Assembly (NCBI GenBank): GCA_041920505.1
Contig: JBHGXV010000041.1
Coordinates: 1-63,326 of the forward strand
Direction of reading: 5' to 3'
Length of the DNA: 63,326 nucleotides
Source of the DNA: JBHGXV01 sp041920505
GTDB taxonomy: Bacteria; Bacillota; Bacilli; Brevibacillales; Brevibacillaceae
Each line of letters opens with the position of its first letter. The stretch's first letter is position 1. Under the pieces are notes generated by a model. The model saw nothing but the letters and a program-made list of their open reading frames with translations, was not told where the DNA came from and ran no database searches. The position numbers and the translations under genes are program-made. This document shows, piece by piece, positions 39,544 to 48,145 of the stretch.

Positions 39544-40374
39544 ATGGGTATCAAAAAGTTTAAACCGACTTCTCCTGGTCGTCGCCAAATGACGGTTTCT
39601 ACCTTTGAAGAGATCACCACCTCCAAACCGGAGAAATCTCTCTTAGCGCCGCTGAACAAAAAAGCCGGCCGCAACAACCAAGGTAAAATTACCGTTCGTC
39701 ATCAAGGTGGCGGTCACAAACGGAAATACCGCATCATCGACTTCAAACGCAACAAGGATGGCATCCCAGGCCGCGTTGCTACGATCGAATACGATCCGAA
39801 CCGTTCTGCCAACATCGCGCTGATCAACTACGCAGACGGGGAGAAGCGTTACATCATCGCTCCGCTTGGACTGAAAGTGGGCGACACGATCATCTCCGGT
39901 CCGGACGCCGACATCAAGGTGGGGAACGCTCTGCCGCTGGAAAACATTCCGGTTGGTACGACAATCCACAACATCGAGCTGAAGCCGGGCAAAGGCGGCC
40001 AGTTGGCTCGCGCAGCCGGTGCGGAAGCGCAACTGCTCGGTCGCGACGGCGACTTCGTCATCGTTCGTCTGGGCTCCGGTGAAATCCGCCGCATCCACAA
40101 CGAATGCCGCGCAACCATCGGTCAAGTGGGCAACCTGGATCACGAACTGATCAACATCGGTAAAGCAGGCCGCTCCCGTTGGCTGGGCATTCGTCCGACT
40201 GTTCGCGGTAGCGTCATGAACCCGAACGATCACCCGCACGGTGGTGGTGAAGGCCGCGCTCCGATCGGTCGCAAAGCTCCGGTTACTCCGTGGGGGAAAC
40301 CAGCGCTTGGCCTGAAAACCCGCAAGAAGAAAAACAAGAGCGACAAATACATCATCCGCCGCCGCAAGAAGTAA
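39544..40374 (+). CDS. rplB: 50S ribosomal protein L2
   Basis: A 276-residue primary 23S-binding protein needed for subunit joining. The C-terminal 'PHGGGEGRAPIGRKAPVTPW' includes the conserved histidine region. It ends in a basic tail 'RKKKNKSDKYIIRRRKK'. AAGGAGGG precedes ATG 39544. Confidence 0.97.
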   Translation: MGIKKFKPTSPGRRQMTVSTFEEITTSKPEKSLLAPLNKKAGRNNQGKITVRHQGGGHKRKYRIIDFKRNKDGIPGRVATIEYDPNRSANIALINYADGEKRYIIAPLGLKVGDTIISGPDADIKVGNALPLENIPVGTTIHNIELKPGKGGQLARAAGAEAQLLGRDGDFVIVRLGSGEIRRIHNECRATIGQVGNLDHELINIGKAGRSRWLGIRPTVRGSVMNPNDHPHGGGEGRAPIGRKAPVTPWGKPALGLKTRKKKNKSDKYIIRRRKK

Positions 40375-40423
40375 GGCGGGATGACACTATAACCGAACGC
40401 CTTTGGCGAAGGGAGGTTCACAA

Positions 40424-40705
40424 ATGGGACGCAGCTTGAAGAAAGGTCCTTTCGTGGATGACCACTTGATGAAAAAAGTAGTTGAGCTGAACGAGAAAAA
40501 CGAAAAGCGTGTGATCAAAACCTGGTCGCGCCGTTCCACCATCTTCCCGGAATTCGTCGGTCACACGTTCGCTGTATACGATGGCCGCAAACACGTTCCG
40601 GTGTACGTGACCGAGGACATGGTTGGTCACAAGCTGGGTGAGTTCGCGCCGACTCGTACCTTCAAGGGTCACGTCGACAACGACAAGAAATCCAAGAAGC
40701 GCTAA
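40424..40705 (+). CDS. rpsS: 30S ribosomal protein S19
   Basis: A 93-residue head protein. 'MGRSLKKGPFVDDHLMKKV' and 'THKLGEF'-type C-terminal region ('VGHKLGEFAPTRTFKGH') are conserved. ATG 40424 follows GGGAGG; the short upstream extension (from 40403) is rejected. Confidence 0.97.
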   Translation: MGRSLKKGPFVDDHLMKKVVELNEKNEKRVIKTWSRRSTIFPEFVGHTFAVYDGRKHVPVYVTEDMVGHKLGEFAPTRTFKGHVDNDKKSKKR

Positions 40706-40737
40706 TTTTTTTCTCTTCACAGAGAGGAGGTACTACA

Positions 40738-41070
40738 GTGGAAGCTAAAGCAGTTGCTCGCTATATTCGCATCGCTCCGCGCAAGGTTCGCCTGGTGGTT
40801 GACCTGATCCGGGGCAAGCAAGTTGGTGAAGCACTGGCAATCCTGAAGCACACGCCGAAAGCAGCTTCGCCGGTTGTGGAAAAACTCCTCAAGTCGGCCA
40901 TTGCCAACGCTGAACACAACTACGAGATGGATCCGAACAACCTCGTAGTCGGCAAGATTTTCGTGGACCAAGGTCCGACCTTGAAACGTTTCCGTCCGCG
41001 CGCAATGGGACGTGCCAGCCGCATTCATAAACGCACCAGCCACATCACCGTGGTATTAAACGAGAAATAA
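40738..41070 (+). CDS. rplV: 50S ribosomal protein L22
   Basis: A 110-residue tunnel protein. 'YIRIAPRKVRLVVDLIRGK' opens it, and the tunnel hairpin 'GPTLKRFRPRAMGRASRIHK' is normal, with no macrolide-type change that I can see. GTG 40738 follows GAGGAGG. Confidence 0.97.
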   Translation: MEAKAVARYIRIAPRKVRLVVDLIRGKQVGEALAILKHTPKAASPVVEKLLKSAIANAEHNYEMDPNNLVVGKIFVDQGPTLKRFRPRAMGRASRIHKRTSHITVVLNEK

Positions 41071-41083
41071 GGAGGGAATACGT

Positions 41084-41746
41084 GTGGGTCAAAAGGTAAG
41101 CCCGGTAGGTCTTCGGATCGGCATTATCCGCGACTGGGAATCCAAGTGGTACGCTGACAAGGATTTCGCGACTCTGCTGCATGAAGACCTTCGTATCCGC
41201 AAGTATCTGAAAGGCCGTCTGAAAGACGCTGCCGTTTCCACGATTGAAATCGAGCGCGCGGCAAACCGCGTGAACGTAACGATTCATACCGCGAAGCCCG
41301 GCATGGTGATCGGAAAAGGCGGAGCTGAAGTCGAAGTGCTTCGCAAAACGCTGAGTGACATGACCGGCAAACGCGTTCACATCAACATCAACGAAGTCAA
41401 GAAACCGGATCTGGATGCTACCCTGGTGGCGGAAAGCATCGCTCGCCAACTGGAAAACCGCATTTCCTTCCGCCGCGCACAAAAGCAAGCCATCGCTCGT
41501 ACGATGCGTGCAGGCGCAAAAGGGATCAAAACGCTGGTTAGCGGTCGTTTGGGCGGAGCAGATATCGCTCGTTCCGAAGGGTACAGCGAAGGCACGGTTC
41601 CGCTTCACACCCTGCGTGCCGACATCGACTACGGTACGGCAGAAGCGCACACCACTTACGGCCGTATCGGCGTAAAAGTGTGGATCTACCGTGGCGAAGT
41701 CCTTCCGGCCAGAAAGAACGTTGCCAATGAGGAAGGAGGCAAGTAA
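41084..41746 (+). CDS. rpsC: 30S ribosomal protein S3
   Basis: A 220-residue mRNA-entry protein. The KH domain has 'GMVIGKGGAEVEVLRKTL'; the C-terminal domain carries 'GRLGGADIARSE'. GTG 41084 is preceded by GGAGGG. It lies 13 bases after rplV. Confidence 0.97.
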   Translation: MGQKVSPVGLRIGIIRDWESKWYADKDFATLLHEDLRIRKYLKGRLKDAAVSTIEIERAANRVNVTIHTAKPGMVIGKGGAEVEVLRKTLSDMTGKRVHININEVKKPDLDATLVAESIARQLENRISFRRAQKQAIARTMRAGAKGIKTLVSGRLGGADIARSEGYSEGTVPLHTLRADIDYGTAEAHTTYGRIGVKVWIYRGEVLPARKNVANEEGGK

Positions 41747-41748
41747 AC

Positions 41749-42183
41749 ATGTTGACGCCAAAACGCGTAAAACACCGTAAACAACACCGCGGTCGCCTGA
41801 CCGGTAACGCAAAAGGCGGTACCACCGTCGCGTTCGGTGAATACGGTTTGCAAGCTCTCGAACCTGCGTGGGTAACCAACCGTCAAATCGAAGCAGCGCG
41901 TATCGCGATGACTCGTTATATCCGCCGCGGCGGTAAAGTATGGATCAAAATCTTCCCGGACAAACCGGTAACGCAAAAGCCGTTGGAAGTGCGGATGGGT
42001 TCCGGTAAAGGTTCGCCTGAGCACTGGGTTGCCGTGGTAAAACCGGGCAAGATCATGTTTGAACTTGCAGGGGTATCTGAAGAAGTAGCGCGCGAAGCAA
42101 TGCGTCTTGCTATGCACAAACTGCCGATCAAATGCAAGTTTGTGAAGCGCGAAGAAGTGGGTGGTGACGCACATGAAGGCTAA
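41749..42183 (+). CDS. rplP: 50S ribosomal protein L16
   Basis: A 144-residue protein that contacts A-site tRNA. 'MLTPKRVKHRKQHRGRLTG' and 'GKGSPEHWVAVVKPGKIMFE' are conserved. It starts 2 bases after the rpsC stop codon and overlaps rpmC by 11 bases at its end. Confidence 0.97.
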   Translation: MLTPKRVKHRKQHRGRLTGNAKGGTTVAFGEYGLQALEPAWVTNRQIEAARIAMTRYIRRGGKVWIKIFPDKPVTQKPLEVRMGSGKGSPEHWVAVVKPGKIMFELAGVSEEVAREAMRLAMHKLPIKCKFVKREEVGGDAHEG

Positions 42184-42370
42184 TGAATTCCGCAATCTGA
42201 CCACTGCCGAAATCGAACAAAACATTTCTTCCCTGAAAGAAGAGTTGTTCAACCTTCGTTTCCAATTGGCGACCGGTCAACTGGAGAATACGGCTCGTAT
42301 CAAGCAAGTACGTAAGGACATCGCTCGTGCGAAAACCATCCTGCGCCAGAGAGAACTGGGAATCGGCTAA
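42173..42370 (+). CDS. rpmC: 50S ribosomal protein L29
   Basis: A 65-residue two-helix protein near the tunnel exit. 'EFRNLTTAEIEQNISSLKEE' and 'LENTARIKQVRKDIARAKT' are typical. ATG 42173 lies inside the end of rplP; GTG-started upstream frame is not needed. Confidence 0.96.
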   Translation: MKANEFRNLTTAEIEQNISSLKEELFNLRFQLATGQLENTARIKQVRKDIARAKTILRQRELGIG

Positions 42371-42391
42371 TTTAGGAAGGAGGTTTGAACA

Positions 42392-42658
42392 ATGACGGCA
42401 GCACGCAATATGCGCAGAACGTTGCAAGGCCGCGTCGTTTCCGATAAGATGGACAAAACCATCGTTGTACTGGTGGAAACCTACAAAAAGCATCCGCTGT
42501 ACGGCAAGCGCGTGAAATACTCCAAAAAATTTAAGGCTCACGACGAAAACAACACGGCGAAAATCGGCGACATCGTCGAGATCATGGAAACCCGTCCGCT
42601 CTCGAAAGACAAGCGGTTCCGCCTGGTGAAAATCGTCCAAGAGGCTGTTATCGTATAA
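42392..42658 (+). CDS. rpsQ: 30S ribosomal protein S17
   Basis: An 88-residue primary 16S-binding protein with an OB fold. 'RRTLQGRVVSDKMDKTIVVL' and 'DIVEIMETRPLSKDKRFRLV' are conserved. AAGGAGG precedes ATG 42392. Confidence 0.97.
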   Translation: MTAARNMRRTLQGRVVSDKMDKTIVVLVETYKKHPLYGKRVKYSKKFKAHDENNTAKIGDIVEIMETRPLSKDKRFRLVKIVQEAVIV

Positions 42659-42674
42659 CGCCATAACGCAAAGT

Positions 42675-42700
42675 TTCGGATGAAAAAATCCGAAGGGAGG
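42675..42700 (+). promoter_or_regulatory. hairpin touching the rplN Shine-Dalgarno
   Basis: TTCGGAT (42675-42681) pairs with ATCCGAA (42688-42694), 6-base A-rich loop. The second arm ends in the first two bases of AAGGGAGG. It might slow rplN translation or protect RNA after processing between rpsQ and rplN. Confidence 0.4.
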
Positions 42701-42708
42701 GACTATCA

Positions 42709-43077
42709 GTGATCCAAACTCAAACAAGACTGGCTGTTGCTGACAACTCCGGTGCGAAAGAACTGATGTGCATCAAGGTGCTGGGTGGTTCCGGCCGCAA
42801 AACCGCGAACATCGGCGATATCATTGTTTGCTCGGTTAAATCCGCTACACCCGGCGGCGTTGTTAAGAAAGGCCAAGTGGTAAAAGCGGTTATCGTTCGT
42901 AGCAAACGCGGTGTCCGCCGCAACGACGGTTCCTACATCCGTTTCGACGAAAACGCAGCCGTCATCATTCGTGAAGACAAGTCTCCGCGCGGCACCCGTA
43001 TCTTCGGACCGGTAGCTCGCGAGCTGCGCGACAAAGACTTTATGAAAATTATCTCCCTCGCTCCCGAGGTTCTCTAA
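42709..43077 (+). CDS. rplN: 50S ribosomal protein L14
   Basis: A 122-residue intersubunit-bridge protein. 'MIQTQTRLAVADNSGAKEL' at the start and 'GTRIFGPVARELRDKDFMKI' at the end are conserved. GTG 42709 follows GGGAGGG. Confidence 0.97.
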   Translation: MIQTQTRLAVADNSGAKELMCIKVLGGSGRKTANIGDIIVCSVKSATPGGVVKKGQVVKAVIVRSKRGVRRNDGSYIRFDENAAVIIREDKSPRGTRIFGPVARELRDKDFMKIISLAPEVL

Positions 43078-43127
43078 TCGGCGAGAATTACGCTACGCAG
43101 TTTGTTCGATAGGAGGTGCACCAAGCG

Positions 43128-43442
43128 ATGCACGTGAAAAAAGGCGATACGGTTATCGTAATTGCGGGCAAGGACAAAGGGAAAAAAGGTCGTGTCCTGG
43201 CTGCTTATCCGAAAAAAGAACGCGTATTGGTTGAAGGTATCAACCTCGTGAAAAAACACACTCGCCCGTCCCAAGCGAATCCGCAAGGCGGCATTGTGAC
43301 TCAAGAGGCGCCGATCCATGTATCCAACGTCTCTTTGATCGATCCGAAGTCCGGTAAACCGACTCGTATCGGTTACAAAGTATTGGAGAACGGCCAAAAA
43401 GTACGGTACGCAAAAAAATCTGGCGAAGTAATCGACAAGTAG
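43128..43442 (+). CDS. rplX: 50S ribosomal protein L24
   Basis: A 104-residue assembly initiator with a KOW motif ('KKGDTVIVIAGKDKGKKGRV'). The frame starts at 43116, but AGGAGGTG ends at 43118, so ATG 43128 (MHVKKGD) is the correct start, 9 bases away. Confidence 0.96.
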   Translation: MHVKKGDTVIVIAGKDKGKKGRVLAAYPKKERVLVEGINLVKKHTRPSQANPQGGIVTQEAPIHVSNVSLIDPKSGKPTRIGYKVLENGQKVRYAKKSGEVIDK

Positions 43443-43468
43443 TCAGGTCGGAAGGGAGGTTGTCCTAG

Positions 43469-44011
43469 GTGGCAGCAAGATTGAAAGAGAAGTATCTGAA
43501 AGAGATCGTGCCTAATTTGATGGCGAAGTTCAACTACAAGTCTGTCATGCAGGTTCCGAAAGTGGAAAAAATCATTATCAACATGGGTGTCGGTGAAGCG
43601 GTAGGCAACGCCAAAGCACTGGACTCCGCTGTTGAGGATCTGCAACTGATTTCCGGTCAAAAACCGGTTGTGACTCGTGCGAAAAAATCCATCGCTGGCT
43701 TCAAACTGCGCGAAGGGATGCCGATCGGTGCGAAAGTGACCCTGCGCGGCGAGCGTATGTACCACTTCCTCGACAAACTGATGAACGTGTCCCTGCCGCG
43801 TGTCCGCGACTTCCGCGGGGTTTCGTCCAAAGCGTTTGACGGTCGTGGAAACTACACTCTCGGTCTGAAGGAACAACTCATCTTCCCGGAGATCGAGTAC
43901 GACAAGATTGACAAGGTTCGCGGGATGGACATCGTCATCGTCACCTCCGCGAAAACGGACGAAGAAGCGCGTGAACTGTTGACCCAAATGGGTATGCCAT
44001 TCCGGAAATAA
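43469..44011 (+). CDS. rplE: 50S ribosomal protein L5
   Basis: A 180-residue protein that binds 5S rRNA and contacts P-site tRNA. 'VEKIIINMGVGEAVGNAK' and 'RDFRGVSSKAFDGRGNYTLG' are conserved. GTG 43469 follows GGGAGG. Its 5S partner gene is not found in either rrn flank visible here. Confidence 0.97.
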   Translation: MAARLKEKYLKEIVPNLMAKFNYKSVMQVPKVEKIIINMGVGEAVGNAKALDSAVEDLQLISGQKPVVTRAKKSIAGFKLREGMPIGAKVTLRGERMYHFLDKLMNVSLPRVRDFRGVSSKAFDGRGNYTLGLKEQLIFPEIEYDKIDKVRGMDIVIVTSAKTDEEARELLTQMGMPFRK

Positions 44012-44035
44012 ACCCTATCGTAAGGAGGGACACAT

Positions 44036-44221
44036 GTGGCAAAGAAATCAATGATTGTTAAGCAACAGCGGAAACCGAAATTCGCTGTGCGTGCTTATAC
44101 TCGTTGCGAACGTTGCGGCCGCCCGCACTCTGTGCTGCGCAAATTCAAACTGTGCCGTATTTGCTTCCGTGAATTGGCTTACAAAGGCCAGATTCCAGGC
44201 GTGAAAAAAGCCAGTTGGTAA
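44036..44221 (+). CDS. rpsZ: 30S ribosomal protein S14, zinc-binding type
   Basis: A 61-residue short S14 with two CxxC pairs ('CERCGRP' and 'CRICFREL') forming a zinc site. It ends 'GQIPGVKKASW', as in Bacillus RpsZ. GTG 44036 is preceded by AAGGAGGG; an out-of-frame ATG at 44034 overlaps it. Confidence 0.97.
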   Translation: MAKKSMIVKQQRKPKFAVRAYTRCERCGRPHSVLRKFKLCRICFRELAYKGQIPGVKKASW

Positions 44222-44248
44222 TATAGACGGGAAGGAGGTTTTTCTCTC

Positions 44249-44647
44249 ATGGTTATGACTGACCCAATTGCAGATATGCTGACTCGCATCCGCAACGCGA
44301 ACATGGTTCGCCACGAGAAAGTGGAGATTCCTGCGTCCAACCTGAAGAAAGAGATTGCTCGCATCCTCAAGGAAGAGGGCTTCATCCGCGATGCGGAGTT
44401 CATCGACGATAACAAACAGGGCATCATCCGCCTGTTCCTGAAGTACGGTCCGAACAACGAGCGCGTGATTTCCGGCCTGAAACGCATCAGCAAGCCTGGC
44501 CTCCGCGTCTACGCGCAAACGAACGAAATCCCGCGCGTACTCGGCGGTCTGGGTATCGCGATCCTCTCCACGTCCGCCGGCGTGATGACGGACAAACAAG
44601 CGCGTCAAGCGCATGTGGGCGGCGAAGTGCTCGCTTACGTTTGGTAA
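44249..44647 (+). CDS. rpsH: 30S ribosomal protein S8
   Basis: A 132-residue 16S central-domain protein and, in E. coli, the spc operon repressor. 'TDPIADMLTRIRNAN' and 'ILSTSAGVMTDKQARQ' are conserved. AAGGAGG at 44232-44238 is 10 bases from ATG 44249 and 16 from ATG 44255, so 44249 is chosen. Confidence 0.97.
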   Translation: MVMTDPIADMLTRIRNANMVRHEKVEIPASNLKKEIARILKEEGFIRDAEFIDDNKQGIIRLFLKYGPNNERVISGLKRISKPGLRVYAQTNEIPRVLGGLGIAILSTSAGVMTDKQARQAHVGGEVLAYVW

Positions 44648-44678
44648 TCCCTAGATTTACGCACAGGAGGTGCAAGAC

Positions 44679-45215
44679 ATGTCTCGTGTCGGTAGAAAAC
44701 CGATTACGGTTCCTGCAGGCGTTACCCTCAGCCTGAACGGTACGGAGCTGACGGTAAAGGGCCCTAAGGGTACTCTCGTACGTAACTTTCATCCGGACAT
44801 CACCATCAACATCAACGAAAACGAAGTAGTGGTGGAACGTCCGAGCGACAATAAATTGCATCGTGCCCTGCACGGTACGACTCGTGCGATTATCGCGAAC
44901 ATGGTAACTGGCGTGTCGGAAGGCTTCAGCCGTACGCTGGAGTTGGTGGGTGTCGGTTATCGTGCAGCGAAAGCCGGCAAAGGAGTAACGCTCTCTCTTG
45001 GTTTCTCCCATCCGGTTGAAATCACTCCGGAAGAAGGCATCGAGATCGACGTTCCGAACGCAACCACGCTGGTTGTCAAAGGGATCGACAAAGAGCGCGT
45101 CGGTCAAGTCGCCGCTGAAATCCGCTCGATCCGCAAACCTGAGCCGTACAAAGGCAAAGGGATCAAGTACAGCGACGAAGTGGTACGCCGCAAGGAAGGT
45201 AAAAAAGGTAAATAA
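44679..45215 (+). CDS. rplF: 50S ribosomal protein L6
   Basis: A 178-residue protein near the sarcin-ricin loop with two similar domains. 'MSRVGRKPITVPAGV' and 'PEPYKGKGIKYSDEVVRRKE' are typical. AGGAGGTG supports ATG 44679 over the 9-base longer frame. Confidence 0.97.
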   Translation: MSRVGRKPITVPAGVTLSLNGTELTVKGPKGTLVRNFHPDITININENEVVVERPSDNKLHRALHGTTRAIIANMVTGVSEGFSRTLELVGVGYRAAKAGKGVTLSLGFSHPVEITPEEGIEIDVPNATTLVVKGIDKERVGQVAAEIRSIRKPEPYKGKGIKYSDEVVRRKEGKKGK

Positions 45216-45248
45216 GCTTCGTAGTACCATAGGAAGGGAGGCCGCGTA

Positions 45249-45611
45249 ATGTTTACGAAAGGCGATAAAAACAAAGCACGGAAAAAGCGTCACCTGCGGA
45301 TTCGCAAACGCGTGTTCGGATCTGCGGCACGTCCGCGTCTGAACGTTTTCCGTTCTTCCAAGCACATCTACGCTCAACTGATCGACGATGTAGCGGGCCA
45401 CACACTGGCAGCCGCATCCTCGTTGGATAAAGAACTCGGACTGACCAATGGCGGTAACATCGAAGCTGCTACCGCTGTGGGTACCCTGATCGCGAAACGC
45501 GCACAAGAGAAAGGTATCACCGAAGTGGTGTTTGACCGCGGGGGTTACCTGTATCACGGTCGCGTCAAAGCACTTGCAGAAGCCGCACGTGAAGCCGGTC
45601 TTCAATTCTAA
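45249..45611 (+). CDS. rplR: 50S ribosomal protein L18
   Basis: A 120-residue 5S rRNA-binding protein. 'RPRLNVFRSSKHIYAQLIDD' and 'FDRGGYLYHGRVKALAEAAR' are conserved. GGGAGG precedes ATG 45249. Confidence 0.97.
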   Translation: MFTKGDKNKARKKRHLRIRKRVFGSAARPRLNVFRSSKHIYAQLIDDVAGHTLAAASSLDKELGLTNGGNIEAATAVGTLIAKRAQEKGITEVVFDRGGYLYHGRVKALAEAAREAGLQF

Positions 45612-45635
45612 CCGCAACAACAAGGAGGGTAAGGA

Positions 45636-46133
45636 ATGCGTATCGACCCTAGCAAATTGGAGCTAGAAGAGAAAGTGGTCTCCGTTAACCGCGTGGCGAA
45701 AGTGGTTAAAGGTGGTCGCCGTTTCAGTTTTAGCGCACTGGTCGTTGTGGGCGACAGAAACGGCCATGTAGGCGCCGGCATGGGGAAAGCCCAGGAAGTG
45801 CCGGACGCGATCCGCAAAGCAATTGAGGACGCAAAGAAAAACCTGATTCGCGTACCGTTGAGAGGAACTACGATTCCGCATGAAGTGCTGTGCCACTTCG
45901 GCTCCGGCCGTGTTCTGATCAAACCGGCTTCCGAAGGTACCGGTGTCATCGCGGGCGGCCCGGTTCGTGCCGTGCTTGAATTGGCCGGTGTGGGCGACGT
46001 ATTGAGCAAATCCCTTGGTTCCAACAACCCGATTAACATGGTCAACGCCACGCTGGAAGGCCTGAAACGCCTGAAAACAGCGGAAGAAGTCGCGAAGCTG
46101 CGCGGTAAGACTGTTGACGAACTGTTAGGGTAA
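45636..46133 (+). CDS. rpsE: 30S ribosomal protein S5
   Basis: A 165-residue decoding-fidelity protein with an N-terminal dsRBD-like domain ('VVKGGRRFSFSALVVVGD') and 'GVIAGGPVRAVLELAGVGDV'. AAGGAGGG precedes ATG 45636. Confidence 0.97.
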   Translation: MRIDPSKLELEEKVVSVNRVAKVVKGGRRFSFSALVVVGDRNGHVGAGMGKAQEVPDAIRKAIEDAKKNLIRVPLRGTTIPHEVLCHFGSGRVLIKPASEGTGVIAGGPVRAVLELAGVGDVLSKSLGSNNPINMVNATLEGLKRLKTAEEVAKLRGKTVDELLG

Positions 46134-46150
46134 AAAGGAGGGAATCCGAC

Positions 46151-46339
46151 ATGGCGAAATCATTGCAAATCACCCTCAAGCGCAGCCTGATCGGTCGCAC
46201 CGTCGACCAACAGGAAACGGTAAAAGCCCTGGGTCTCCGCAAGATTCACCAAACCGTCGTAAAACCAGACAATCCGGCGATCCGCGGGATGGTCTTTAAA
46301 GTAAAACACCTGGTCGAAGTAAAAGAAATCGAAGCATAA
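46151..46339 (+). CDS. rpmD: 50S ribosomal protein L30
   Basis: A 62-residue protein. 'LQITLKRSLIGRTVDQQETV' and 'LGLRKIHQTVVKPDNPAIRG' match the family. AAAAGGAGGG precedes ATG 46151. It is the smallest gene of the spc block. Confidence 0.96.
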   Translation: MAKSLQITLKRSLIGRTVDQQETVKALGLRKIHQTVVKPDNPAIRGMVFKVKHLVEVKEIEA

Positions 46340-46369
46340 TCAGTCTTTGCAGGCAGGAGGTGCAAACGT

Positions 46370-46810
46370 ATGAAATTGCATGAACTGAAACCGGCAGAAG
46401 GTTCCCGTCACACTCGCAAGCGCGTGGGTCGCGGTATCGGTAGCGGTACGGGCAAAACGGCTGGTAAAGGTCACAAAGGTCAAAACGCACGTTCAGGCGG
46501 CGGTGTACGCCCTGGTTTCGAGGGTGGTCAAAACCCGCTGTACCGTCGTTTGCCGAAGCGCGGCTTCCACAACATCAACCGTAAAGAGTACGCGATTGTC
46601 AGCCTGGACGCGCTGAACCGTTTTGCCGAAGGAACTGTGGTAACGCCTGAGCTTCTGAAAGAAACCGGCGTCATCAGCTCCCTGCGCGACGGCGTAAAGG
46701 TTCTGGCCAACGGGGAACTGAACGTAAAATTGACAGTAAAAGCGCACAAGTTTTCGAGTGCGGCTGCTGAGAAGATTGCACAAGTCGGTGGAACTGCCGA
46801 GGTGATCTAA
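46370..46810 (+). CDS. rplO: 50S ribosomal protein L15
   Basis: A 146-residue late-assembly protein with the glycine-rich, basic N-terminal tail 'KRVGRGIGSGTGKTAGKGHK' and C-terminal globular part. AGGAGGTG precedes ATG 46370. Its stop overlaps the secY start (TAATG). Confidence 0.97.
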   Translation: MKLHELKPAEGSRHTRKRVGRGIGSGTGKTAGKGHKGQNARSGGGVRPGFEGGQNPLYRRLPKRGFHNINRKEYAIVSLDALNRFAEGTVVTPELLKETGVISSLRDGVKVLANGELNVKLTVKAHKFSSAAAEKIAQVGGTAEVI

Positions 46811-48108
46811 TGTTAGGGAGCCTCTCCAACATTTTTAAAATAGGCGACTTGCGTCGGAAGGTGTTGTTTACCCTGATGATGCTTGTCGTCTTCCGAATTG
46901 GCAGCTTCGTTCCAGTGCCGAACATCAACGTGGAGATGCTGGAATCAGCAGCGAACAACAACCTGCTTGGTCTGCTCAACACATTCTCTGGTGGGGCGCT
47001 CAAGAAGTTTTCGATTTTTGCCATGGGGATCATGCCCTACATTACGGCATCGATCATCATGCAACTGCTCTCAATGGACGTCGTGCCGAAGTTCACCCAG
47101 TGGGCGAAAGAAGGGGAAGTGGGGCGGCGCAAGATCGCCCAGTTCACCCGCTACGGCACGATCGTGTTGGGACTGATCCAATCGGTGGGGATGACGATCG
47201 GGTTTAACCGGTTGTATCCCGGGTTGCTGGTGGACACCTCGCCTGGCAGCTATGCACTGATTGCCTTGACCTTGACGGCAGGAACCGCGTTGTTGATGTG
47301 GATGGGTGAACAGATCACGGAAAAAGGAATCGGCAACGGCATCTCCATCCTGATCATGGCCGGGATCGTCGCGGCGATTCCGGGCGGGATCGTCACCATC
47401 TACCAGACGCAGTTCCAGAACGCTACCGGGAACCTCTTCTTCGCGATCATGAAGATGGTTCTGGTCTTCCTCGTGATTGTCGCGATTATCGTCGGGGTTA
47501 TTTTCATGCAGCAGGGCGTCCGCAAAATTCCGGTACAATACGCGAAACGTGTTGTCGGTCGGAAAATGTACGGTGGTCAATCCACTCACATTCCGTTGAA
47601 AGTGAACTCCGCAGGGGTTATTCCAGTCATTTTCGCAATCTCGCTGGTCATCTTCCCGGCGACGGTTGCCAGCTTCTGGGCGGACGCGAGCGGTCAAGGC
47701 GTCGCCAACTGGATTTACCACAACTTCCAGGTAAACGCGCCGCTTGGGATGACCCTGTATGCGTTCCTGATTATCGGGTTCACCTACTTCTATACGTTTG
47801 TGCAGATTAATCCCGTACAAATGGCGGAAAATATGAAGAAAAACGGTGGCTACATTCCCGGAATCCGTCCTGGCAAAAACACTGAGGTATACATCACACG
47901 CACGCTGAACCGCCTGACATTGGCTGGAGCACTGTTCCTGACAGTGATTTCCGTTCTGCCATTCTTTTTCAGTAACTTGGCTGGACTGCCGCAGCAGATT
48001 TACATCGGGGGTACATCACTCCTGATCCTGATCGGGGTTACGCTGGACACGATGAAGCAGATTGAAAGCCAGATGATTAAACGCCACTACAAGGGGTTCA
48101 TCAAGTAA
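46810..48108 (+). CDS. secY: preprotein translocase subunit SecY
   Basis: A 432-residue channel with ten predicted transmembrane helices. The plug and TM2 region 'FSIFAMGIMPYITASIIMQL' (about 79-98) and cytoplasmic loop 'ENMKKNGGYIPGIRPGKNT' are conserved. It overlaps rplO by one base. SecE is encoded at 20173-20418. Confidence 0.97.
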   Translation: MLGSLSNIFKIGDLRRKVLFTLMMLVVFRIGSFVPVPNINVEMLESAANNNLLGLLNTFSGGALKKFSIFAMGIMPYITASIIMQLLSMDVVPKFTQWAKEGEVGRRKIAQFTRYGTIVLGLIQSVGMTIGFNRLYPGLLVDTSPGSYALIALTLTAGTALLMWMGEQITEKGIGNGISILIMAGIVAAIPGGIVTIYQTQFQNATGNLFFAIMKMVLVFLVIVAIIVGVIFMQQGVRKIPVQYAKRVVGRKMYGGQSTHIPLKVNSAGVIPVIFAISLVIFPATVASFWADASGQGVANWIYHNFQVNAPLGMTLYAFLIIGFTYFYTFVQINPVQMAENMKKNGGYIPGIRPGKNTEVYITRTLNRLTLAGALFLTVISVLPFFFSNLAGLPQQIYIGGTSLLILIGVTLDTMKQIESQMIKRHYKGFIK

Positions 48109-48145
48109 ACCGAGGTTGTTTTCATTCGGACGGAGGGGGATGAAC

